Translations under genes and position numbers: made by a program
Source: Nanobdellota archaeon
Lineage (GTDB): Archaea > Nanobdellota > Nanobdellia > Pacearchaeales > GW2011-AR1
DNA: 5,451 nucleotides
NCBI GenBank assembly: GCA_018901625.1
Contig: JAHIEM010000104.1
Coordinates: forward strand, 1 to 5,451
Reading direction: 5' to 3'
The notes under the pieces: generated by a model
Databases searched by the model: none
The model's input: only the letters and a program-made list of their open reading frames with translations
What the model was told of the DNA's origin: nothing
In this document: piece by piece, positions 1 through 5,232 of the stretch
How the letters are laid out: every line of letters begins with the position of its first letter
Numbering within the stretch: the stretch's first letter is position 1

Positions 1-80
1 ATATAAAATTAACTACTGATAGGGTATAAAAACCTTGCTATAAGTTGTTACTTTGAAGTTAATACATAATACATCAAATA

Positions 81-1334
81 TCAAAAACCCAGATCAAAAG
101 GCAGTATAAAACTAATTTTTCCTTTTTTTTCTTGAGAAGATAAATTGATAAGATATCCTTCTTTTAATTTATACTCTTCTAAAAAAACCTTTAAGCCAAT
201 CTCATCGTCAGACTTTAGATTATCCTTAAATTTTACTTCAATTGGGATAATTTCCTTGCCTTCCAGGACAAAGTCAACTTCCTGCCTGTTCTTATTCTGC
301 CAGAATTTAATTTCTTCCTTTCCTTTCTTTATTAGTTCAGAGAGCACAAACCCTTCAAAGAGATATCCAAAATCTCCTCTTAAACGGGATTCATTGAAAT
401 TCTTAATAAAATAGTTTCTAACGCCAGAGTCTATAAAGTATATTTTTGGGACTTTAACTAACTCCTTATTTTTATTCCTGTAAAATGGCCTTACGGTTGT
501 TATTAAAAATGTTTCTTCCAGAATATCAAGATAGTTTAAAACTTCTTTATAATCCAGAGAGCTGACCTGGCAAAGTTCTTCATATTTTATCTTCTGCCCG
601 TGGTTTATAGCTAGAAATTCTATTAATTTTTTCACATTAACTATCTTCCTTATATTCAGGTACTCAACCAGGTCTTTTTTTATGTACAAATCAAATATGC
701 CTTCAAGTATTTTTGGCTTTTCTCCTTTTTTTGAGAGAGCAACTTCAGGATATCCTCCAAATATTAGGAAACTTTCTAACTCTTTTCTTAGCTCCTTAGT
801 CGTTTTATCTAACTGCGCGCCTTTTATCTTAGCGATATTCTTCATCTGCTCCAAAATATTTGTTTTTTCCTGAAATTGAAGATATTCTTCAAAAGTCAGG
901 GGATAGATTTTGTTTATTATTTTCCTGCCTGCAAGCGATTCCTGAACCTGGCTTTTTATCTTAATTGAAGATGAGCCAGAAGCATAAACTTTTACATTCT
1001 TTAGATTGTCAAAGACATTTTTCAGTGTTATTGAAAAATCGGAGTATCTCTGAAATTCATCCAGAAAAAGATAGAAAAAGTCTTTCTGCTTTTCTTCATA
1101 GCCATTTAGTTTTATAGTATTCAGGAGATTCTCAAATGTGCTGACTTTTTCAAAATTTGTAAATATGTCTAAATCCAAGAAAAGACCTTTTTTTCCAGAT
1201 TCCACACAGATTTTTTCATGGAGCTGTTTAAGCAAAGTAGTCTTTCCAACCTGCCTTGCTCCGATTAAGAGAGAGATTTTATTGCTATCTTTCTGGTTTA
1301 GCAGCTCCTCGGAGATTATTCTATTCTTTATCAT
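81..1334 (-). CDS. AAA_14/DUF4143 P-loop ATPase with C-terminal PD-(D/E)XK nuclease fold
   Basis: This 417-residue protein is a complete member of the COG1373-type ATPases (AAA_14 followed by DUF4143). The N-terminal ATPase shows Walker A GARQVGKTT at residues 25-33, Walker B LFLDEFQ at 89-95, a sensor-like strand ending ASGSSS near 118-123, and a possible arginine finger in LAGR at 134-137. The family motif GGYPEV follows at 193-198. Residues about 225-285 look like a winged helix. The C-terminal region carries restriction-endonuclease-fold residues: E327, then EVD at 352-354 and EVK at 366-368, so the D...ExK signature is intact. Length is normal for the family and no membrane segment is seen, so it is probably cytoplasmic. 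The ATG at 1334-1332 lies just before the conserved N-terminal helix and has an archaeal promoter upstream. The gene stands alone and is divergent from the lipoprotein gene. ATP-dependent action on DNA is likely from the domains; the biological role is unknown. Confidence 0.9.
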   Translation of the reverse strand: MIKNRIISEELLNQKDSNKISLLIGARQVGKTTLLKQLHEKICVESGKKGLFLDLDIFTNFEKVSTFENLLNTIKLNGYEEKQKDFFYLFLDEFQRYSDFSITLKNVFDNLKNVKVYASGSSSIKIKSQVQESLAGRKIINKIYPLTFEEYLQFQEKTNILEQMKNIAKIKGAQLDKTTKELRKELESFLIFGGYPEVALSKKGEKPKILEGIFDLYIKKDLVEYLNIRKIVNVKKLIEFLAINHGQKIKYEELCQVSSLDYKEVLNYLDILEETFLITTVRPFYRNKNKELVKVPKIYFIDSGVRNYFIKNFNESRLRGDFGYLFEGFVLSELIKKGKEEIKFWQNKNRQEVDFVLEGKEIIPIEVKFKDNLKSDDEIGLKVFLEEYKLKEGYLINLSSQEKKGKISFILPFDLGF

Positions 1335-1342
1335 CTTTCAAT

Positions 1343-1358
1343 TTTAGATTAATCTAAA
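1343..1358. promoter_or_regulatory. 16-bp perfect palindrome in the leader of the minus-strand ATPase gene
   Basis: The sequence TTTAGATTAATCTAAA is its own reverse complement. It lies between the predicted transcription start (near 1367) and the ATG at 1334, ending 8 bases before the start codon. This is a plausible site for a dimeric repressor acting just downstream of the start site; as RNA it could only form a weak AU-rich hairpin. The palindrome is directly visible; the operator role is inferred. Confidence 0.45.
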
Positions 1359-1389
1359 GTTTATTAATCGTAAATTATAGAATAAGGAG

Positions 1390-1397
1390 TATTTAAA
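1390..1397 (-). promoter_or_regulatory. TATA box of the minus-strand ATPase gene
   Basis: On the minus strand this reads TTTAAATA, preceded by the purine-rich stretch GGAAAGA, which fits an archaeal BRE plus TATA box. A start site about 27 bases downstream would fall near 1367, giving a leader of about 33 bases before the ATG at 1334. The same TTTAAATA octamer precedes two other genes in the window. The core ATTTAAAT is self-complementary, so it could also serve the plus strand. Confidence 0.6.
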
Positions 1398-1514
1398 TCT
1401 TTCCAAATAACTCTTCCCCATTATTTAAGAAATCTTACTATTGTTCATGTGAATGTCAAATTTAATGTCTTTCCCCTGACATTAAGAACATACCTTCTTA
1501 ATCATAATAATGAT

Positions 1515-1520
1515 TATAAA
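1515..1520 (+). promoter_or_regulatory. Possible TATA box for the lipoprotein gene
   Basis: TATAAA here is centred about 25 bases before the ATG at 1542, the spacing expected for a leaderless archaeal transcript. There is no Shine-Dalgarno sequence before that ATG, which fits leaderless initiation. A competing TATA-like element, TTATTTAAG at 1421-1429, is similarly placed before the GTG at 1449. Confidence 0.35.
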
Positions 1521-1541
1521 CTGCAAGAATCCCTTGAGTAT

Positions 1542-2147
1542 ATGATAAGAAGCCTTGTTTCAACTATTCTTGGAGTTTCTTTTACAGCGGGTTCTCTCCT
1601 GGGGATTTGCGGTTGCGAGTCAACTGTCAATGATTCTCTTCTACAAAGTGCACTAAGCCCTTCAAGAAATTTACTTCTTGATGAAGAACGCCCATTCTCT
1701 ATAAAAAACGAGACAGCTCCATTCTCAAAAGATGACAGAGAGATATACTCTGAAGTAGAAAAAGATGTAAATTCTTTTGTTCAAGAAGCGTATAACATGA
1801 AAAGAGAAGAGTTTACAAGAAATGAAATGCAAGGCAAAAATTATTTTTCGAGAGGAAGCGTTCTAGTACTAAACGACCCCGAGAAAATTTCAGTTTTAGT
1901 AGTTGATGATCCCAATCAAAGGATTATATACTCCTGGTCATATTCTGAGGAACCATCTAAAAAAGAGATAACCCTCACTGTTGCTGATTTTGTAATCAAT
2001 TACAGCAATTTTTCTGGCACTTGGACAAAAATGTACATTAAGACTTTCCCAGAAGGCATTTCTATGAGATTTCTAGAGCGAGCAGATGAGAAGAAAATTC
2101 TTGAGTACCAACAAACAGCTAAGAATTTTAGAGATAAGTTCAAGTAA
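1542..2147 (+). CDS. Predicted small lipoprotein, unknown family
   Basis: I do not recognise this family. From ATG 1542 the product has 201 residues and opens with a typical export signal: MIRS, then an uncharged hydrophobic stretch (about residues 5-22), then ICGC at 22-25. C25 preceded by I-C-G fits a lipobox; C23 is an alternative. The mature part is soluble and rich in charged residues. It has a Ser/Asn-rich linker, a helical segment near 65-95, probable beta strands (VLVLNDPEKISVLVVDD at 107-123, then RIIYSW and ITLTVADFVINY), and a charged helical C-terminus with no second membrane segment. It would therefore be tethered outside the cell membrane. The frame stays open back to GTG 1449, giving 232 residues, but that start would put 31 polar residues before the signal peptide, so I prefer 1542. 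No ATPase, protease or binding motif is evident, and there is no sign of co-transcription with the flanking ATPases. Confidence 0.7.
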   Translation: MIRSLVSTILGVSFTAGSLLGICGCESTVNDSLLQSALSPSRNLLLDEERPFSIKNETAPFSKDDREIYSEVEKDVNSFVQEAYNMKREEFTRNEMQGKNYFSRGSVLVLNDPEKISVLVVDDPNQRIIYSWSYSEEPSKKEITLTVADFVINYSNFSGTWTKMYIKTFPEGISMRFLERADEKKILEYQQTAKNFRDKFK

Positions 2148-2246
2148 TTCCGATTATTGGGACCATTTAGAAAGGTAATCTGTAATTCCAAGGATATTTG
2201 ATGAGTGGGTTATTTCAGTCTCTCAATCATCTCTTTCTCACCTAAA

Positions 2247-2263
2247 AAGAGGTAATGCCTCTT
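2247..2263 (+). other. Weak hairpin between the lipoprotein gene and the next ATPase gene
   Basis: AAGAGG and CCTCTT form a 6-bp stem around the five-base loop TAATG, about 100 bases after the lipoprotein stop codon. No T-run follows, so it is not a convincing terminator. It may be a chance structure or a minor regulatory element. The rest of 2148-2279 shows nothing recognisable. Confidence 0.2.
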
Positions 2264-2279
2264 AAGTAGTTAGTTTATA

Positions 2280-2307
2280 ATGCATAAATTTAAATACTTT
2301 TGTGCAT
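2280..2307. promoter_or_regulatory. Inverted repeat surrounding the TATA box
   Basis: ATGCATAAA at 2280-2288 pairs with TTTGTGCAT at 2299-2307 at eight of nine positions (the T2285/G2302 position is the exception). The ten bases between the arms contain the TATA box. A dimeric regulator bound here would block TBP. The dyad is directly visible; its function is inferred. Confidence 0.35.
2289..2296 (+). promoter_or_regulatory. TATA box of the second AAA_14/DUF4143 gene
   Basis: TTTAAATA lies in an A/T-rich context (CATAAATTTAAATAC). A transcription start about 27 bases downstream falls near 2319. This decides the start codon: TTG 2300 and ATG 2309 would lie upstream of the RNA start, whereas ATG 2327 would have a leader of only about 8 bases. 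Confidence 0.6.
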
Positions 2308-2326
2308 CATGAAATTTGTAATAAAA

Positions 2327-3571
2327 ATGATAAGAGAAAGATTAATAGCTCAAAAACAAGAATTGGATGCAAAACTTAAAGAAGCATACATAGATAGATT
2401 TGTTAATTCTGAAAAATTAAGTAATTCACTGATAAAGGTGATACTTGGTCCTAGAAGGGCAGGAAAGTCTTTCTTTGCACTTCACTTCTTAAAAAAACAT
2501 GGGAATTTTGGCTATATAAATTTTGATGATGAAAAAATAATTGAGACAGAAGATTATGACGCCCTTGTTGAAGCAATGAACTCGATTTATGGCAATCCTA
2601 AATATGTGTTATTTGATGAGATTCAAAATCTCCCAAAATGGGAATTATTTGCAAATAGGTTACAACGAAAAGGCATGAATTTAATAATAACAGGAAGTAA
2701 TTCTCATCTTCTAAGTAAAGAACTTGCAACACATCTAACTGGCAGGCATCTTTTAATAAGTATTCTTCCATTTTCATTTAAGGAGTATTTAGAAATTAAA
2801 AAAGAACAACTGACTTCTCACCAAATTAAAGAAAAATTAGAAAAGTTTCTTATAACGGGAGGATATCCTGAGATCCTGATAAAGAATTTGGACTATAAGG
2901 ACTATTTATCAACATTATTTAGCTCTATTGTCTATAAAGATATTGTTAAAAGATATAACATAAGATTTCCCGGAGGAATAGATAACTTGGCATCTTATCT
3001 TCTTTCTAACATTGCAAAAGAGTACTCTTATACCAATTTGTCTAAAATGACTAAAATAAAAAGTGTTCATACTATTCAAAAATATCTAAACTACCTTGAG
3101 GAAGCATTTATCTTCTTTAGTCTTAGTAAATTCTCGTATAAAGTAAAGGAACAAATAACTTCCAATAAAAAAATTTATTGTATAGACAACGGATTCATTA
3201 ATGCGAAGGGGTTCAACTTTAGCCAGAATCTTGGAAGATTATATGAAAATTTAGTAGCAATAGAGCTAAAAAAACAAGAAATAGATGGAAAAATTAATCT
3301 TTATTACTGGAAAAATCCTCAGCAGGAAGAAGTAGATTTTGTTGTTAAAGAAGGAATAAAAATAAAACAACTGATACAAGTTTGTTATAATCTAGAAAAC
3401 AATGACACAAAATCTAGAGAAATAAGGGCGTTGTTGAAAGCTGGAGAAGAATTAAAATGCAAAAATCTAGTAATTATAACCTCAGACAAGGAAGGAGAAG
3501 AAGAGGCAGAGTGGTTTGGCATAAAAGGCAAAATTAAGTTTGTTCCACTTTGGAGGTGGTTGTTAATTTAG
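2327..3571 (+). CDS. AAA_14/DUF4143 P-loop ATPase with altered nuclease motif
   Basis: From ATG 2327 the protein has 414 residues, beginning MIRERLIAQKQE, like many archaeal COG1373 ATPases. The N-terminal charged helix leads into Walker A GPRRAGKS at 41-48. Walker B is YVLFDEIQ at 93-100, a sensor strand reads LIITGSNS near 119-126, LTGR at 137-140 may supply the arginine finger, and GGYPEI lies at 178-183. A winged helix is likely at about 215-270 (TNLSKMTKIKSVHTIQKYL). In the C-terminal domain E307 and EVD at 335-337 are present, but the expected ExK is QVC at 351-353. A Q-V-C-Y form is, to my recollection, common in this subfamily, and a basic residue in the next helix (KSREIRALLK) might substitute. 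The C-terminus VPLWRWLL is also typical. Longer starts at TTG 2300 or ATG 2309 overlap the promoter. The protein is only distantly similar to the ATPase at 81-1334, so this is not a recent duplication. Confidence 0.9.
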   Translation: MIRERLIAQKQELDAKLKEAYIDRFVNSEKLSNSLIKVILGPRRAGKSFFALHFLKKHGNFGYINFDDEKIIETEDYDALVEAMNSIYGNPKYVLFDEIQNLPKWELFANRLQRKGMNLIITGSNSHLLSKELATHLTGRHLLISILPFSFKEYLEIKKEQLTSHQIKEKLEKFLITGGYPEILIKNLDYKDYLSTLFSSIVYKDIVKRYNIRFPGGIDNLASYLLSNIAKEYSYTNLSKMTKIKSVHTIQKYLNYLEEAFIFFSLSKFSYKVKEQITSNKKIYCIDNGFINAKGFNFSQNLGRLYENLVAIELKKQEIDGKINLYYWKNPQQEEVDFVVKEGIKIKQLIQVCYNLENNDTKSREIRALLKAGEELKCKNLVIITSDKEGEEEAEWFGIKGKIKFVPLWRWLLI

Positions 3572-3576
3572 TTTTT
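3572..3576 (+). terminator. T-run directly after the ATPase stop codon
   Basis: TTTTT begins immediately after the TAG stop at 3569-3571, without a preceding hairpin. Archaeal RNA polymerase can terminate at short T-runs, so this may end the transcript before the regulatory region of the next gene. The run is short and the evidence is weak. Confidence 0.25.
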
Positions 3577-3640
3577 CTAACGAGATATTTAATGAGGAAT
3601 TATGGATGAGGAAACTGACTAAACCTGAGGAATATTGAGT

Positions 3641-3660
3641 TGTATACTTCTGAGTATACT
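3641..3660. promoter_or_regulatory. Distal pair of AGTATACT-type operator sites
   Basis: TGTATACT at 3641-3648 and AGTATACT at 3653-3660 are spaced 12 bp start to start, separated by TCTG. Their arrangement matches the pair at 3711-3730, which is also 12 bp apart with the linker TTCC. The two pairs start 70 bp apart. A repeated pair with the same internal spacing suggests a dimer-of-dimers site. The bases between the pairs (3661-3703) hold no other recognisable element. Confidence 0.5.
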
Positions 3661-3703
3661 AAAATGAATAAACTCATAAACCCACAAGCCGAAAACCCCA
3701 AGA

Positions 3704-3711
3704 TTTAAGTA
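3704..3711 (+). promoter_or_regulatory. TATA box of the PF01637/DUF234 ATPase gene
   Basis: TTTAAGTA, preceded by CCCCAAGA, is one base off the TTTAAATA octamer seen before other genes in the window. The predicted RNA start is near 3733-3735, leaving a leader of about 20 bases before ATG 3753. Its last base overlaps the first proximal AGTATACT site. Confidence 0.5.
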
Positions 3712-3745
3712 GTATACTTTCCAGTATACTACTATGGAGTATACT
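3708..3745. promoter_or_regulatory. Proximal operator array: three AGTATACT palindromes over the core promoter
   Basis: Perfect 8-bp palindromes AGTATACT lie at 3711-3718, 3723-3730 and 3738-3745. The first two are embedded in a larger inverted repeat with 11-bp arms, AGTAGTATACT at 3708-3718 and AGTATACTACT at 3723-3733, around TTCC. The sites occupy the stretch from the end of the TATA box to just past the predicted transcription start. This is where archaeal repressors typically block polymerase recruitment. Since most of the large inverted repeat lies upstream of the predicted RNA start, it is more likely a DNA-level operator than an RNA hairpin. The regulator is unidentified; self-binding by the downstream protein's winged helix is possible. 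Confidence 0.6.
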
Positions 3746-3752
3746 AACTGAC

Positions 3753-5111
3753 ATGGCAGAAAAAATATTCAAAAACAGAGTAAACGAGCTAAAACTGCTC
3801 AATGATCTTTATGAAAAGCCCCAGGCTAAGTTAATCATTGTTTATGGCAGGAGAAGGGTAGGCAAAACAGAACTTCTTAAAGAATTTCTTAAAAAACATA
3901 AGGGGTTATATATACTTGCAAGGCAAGAGTCTGAAGCAGAGCAAATAAAGAAGATAAGCTCCCAAATAGCAGAATATTATAATGATAATGTTTTGAAGAT
4001 AAATCCATTTAATAACTGGGATGCGCTTTTCCTTTATTTATCTGAGAAACCAAGAATCCCCATAGTAATAGATGAGTTCCCATACATTATTCAGTCTGCT
4101 AAACAAGTCACAGGAATATTGCAGGATTATTGGGACAACCAATTTTCTAAGAAGAACTCCTTTCTAGTTTTGTGCGGCTCATCAATCGCAATGATGGAAA
4201 AATTGCTGGGGAAAAAGAGCCCGATTTATGGAAGAAGAACAGAGCAAATACTTCTAGAGCCATTAAAATTTAATGATGCTTGCCTGTTTTTCCCTGATAA
4301 AATGAGCATAAAAGACAAAGTAATTTACTACTCTATCCTTGGGGGCATGCCTGCTTATCTTTTGGAATTTGATTTTGAAAAAAGCCTGAGAGAAAATGTT
4401 ATGGATAACATCGCAAGGAAAAATAAATTTCTTTATCAGGATGTGCTTTTTACTTTAAGGGAAGAATTAAAAGAGCCGAGAAACTACTTTTCAATACTTT
4501 ATTCTATTGCCAAGGGAAACAGCAAATCCGGGCAGATAGTCAATGACACAGGATTAGAAAAATCATTTGTCAACAAATATCTCAGCGTGCTTATTGACCT
4601 TCAGCTTATTGAAAGAAGAGTTCCGATTACAGAAAAAAATTCTGCAAGGTCTAGAAATGGGATTTATCTGCTAAGAGATAATTTTTTCAAATTCTGGTTT
4701 AAGTTCATTTTTGAGAACCAAGAGTATATTGAACAGGAAAAACAGGAAAAGCTTGCGGATGAGAAAATTTTGCCAGAATTAAACGCTTTTGCAGGAAGAA
4801 TATTTGAAGAGGTTGCTTTATCTGAAATATCAAGAAGTGGAAAATATAAAAATTATTTGTTTGGAAGATGGTGGGACAAAAGTTCAGAAGTAGACATTGT
4901 TGGGATAGATAGATTTAACAAAAAGATATTAGTCGGAGAAATCAAGTTTAAAAAGCTCACAAAAGCCGAGGTTCAGGAAATAAAACGTTCTCTGGAAGAA
5001 AATGCTAAGAAGATAAATCTCCTTGGTTTTGAGCAGAAACTAATTATTGTCTGTCTGGATTGTGATTATGAAGATTCAGAAGTAGAGATTGTATGTCTAG
5101 ATAAAATTTAA
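3753..5111 (+). CDS. Archaeal ATPase (PF01637) with DUF234-type nuclease domain
   Basis: This complete 452-residue protein belongs to the COG1672-type archaeal P-loop ATPases, a group placed near the STAND NTPases. It starts with the usual FKNRVNELKLL helix, then Walker A GRRRVGKT at 32-39 and Walker B IPIVIDEF at 102-109. A sensor strand LVLCGSS lies at 138-144, YGRR at 159-162 is a possible arginine finger, and GGMPAYL at 197-203 is a family hallmark. Residues about 240-305 resemble a winged helix. DUF234 follows, with LRDNFFKFWFKFIF at 307-320. The C-terminal nuclease fold has E352/E353, EVD at 379-381 and EIK at 396-398, so the D...ExK signature is intact. No membrane segment or signal is seen. 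The ATG follows an operator-laden promoter, and GGAG at 3736-3739 lies 13 bases before it, too far for a good Shine-Dalgarno. It is probably an ATP-regulated DNA-acting protein; its substrate is unknown. Confidence 0.92.
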   Translation: MAEKIFKNRVNELKLLNDLYEKPQAKLIIVYGRRRVGKTELLKEFLKKHKGLYILARQESEAEQIKKISSQIAEYYNDNVLKINPFNNWDALFLYLSEKPRIPIVIDEFPYIIQSAKQVTGILQDYWDNQFSKKNSFLVLCGSSIAMMEKLLGKKSPIYGRRTEQILLEPLKFNDACLFFPDKMSIKDKVIYYSILGGMPAYLLEFDFEKSLRENVMDNIARKNKFLYQDVLFTLREELKEPRNYFSILYSIAKGNSKSGQIVNDTGLEKSFVNKYLSVLIDLQLIERRVPITEKNSARSRNGIYLLRDNFFKFWFKFIFENQEYIEQEKQEKLADEKILPELNAFAGRIFEEVALSEISRSGKYKNYLFGRWWDKSSEVDIVGIDRFNKKILVGEIKFKKLTKAEVQEIKRSLEENAKKINLLGFEQKLIIVCLDCDYEDSEVEIVCLDKI

Positions 5112-5123
5112 ATCTTCCCATGG

Positions 5124-5128
5124 TTTTT
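5124..5128 (+). terminator. Possible T-run terminator after the DUF234 ATPase gene
   Basis: TTTTT lies 12 bases beyond the TAA stop at 5109-5111, with no stem before it. It could act as an archaeal intrinsic terminator, followed by a second short T-run at 5136-5139. The rest of the spacer to 5203 has a GGGGGG run at 5160-5165 and no other recognisable signal. Confidence 0.25.
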
Positions 5129-5203
5129 GTCTGAGTTTTACTACCCATCAGAGAAACAAGGGGGGAGTAGTTGTTACTTACTAATTACTACAAAATAGCA
5201 ATG

Positions 5204-5211
5204 TTTAAATA
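5204..5211 (+). promoter_or_regulatory. TATA box of the partial secreted-protein gene
   Basis: TTTAAATA is centred about 25 bases before ATG 5233, which predicts a nearly leaderless transcript. GGTGGTGA at 5221-5228 resembles an archaeal Shine-Dalgarno sequence four bases before the ATG. It would be transcribed only if initiation is earlier than predicted. Both signals support ATG 5233 as the start. Confidence 0.6.
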
Positions 5212-5232
5212 CTGAGTTTTGGTGGTGAAATA

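Noticed and set aside
61..74. Tandem AATACAT repeat downstream of the minus-strand ATPase stop codon
   Set aside because: Only two short AT-rich copies are present, so it is uninformative. The nearby A-run at 28-32 (T-run on the minus strand) might aid termination but lies about 50 bases from the stop, too weak to annotate.
145..1347. Small plus-strand open frames at 145-414, 682-873 and 1138-1347
   Set aside because: They lie antisense to the well-supported ATPase gene, have low-complexity Phe/Ser/Leu-rich translations typical of a reverse-frame shadow, and lack promoters.
1449..1541. N-terminal extension of the lipoprotein gene from GTG 1449
   Set aside because: It would bury the signal peptide behind 31 polar residues. 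A TATA-like element at 1421-1429 keeps it possible, so it is recorded as an alternative only.
2000..2191. Minus-strand open frame of 63 codons over the lipoprotein gene end
   Set aside because: It overlaps the coding end of the lipoprotein gene in the opposite strand, with no promoter and no recognisable domain.
3664..3708. A 14-codon open frame (MNKLINPQAENPKI) in the regulatory spacer
   Set aside because: It is too short to support, its stop overlaps the TATA box of the next gene, and no promoter or ribosome site is clear.
3641..3745. CRISPR-like reading of the repeated AGTATACT units
   Set aside because: The units are only 8 bp and the spacing is irregular (12, 58, 12 and 15 bp). They overlap a promoter, so they fit operators and not a repeat-spacer array.
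43..5179. Shared 11-mer AGTTGTTACTT at 43-53 and 5169-5179, considered as island-flanking direct repeats
   Set aside because: A few 11-base matches are expected by chance in an AT-rich window of this length. The match does not extend, and no integrase is seen.
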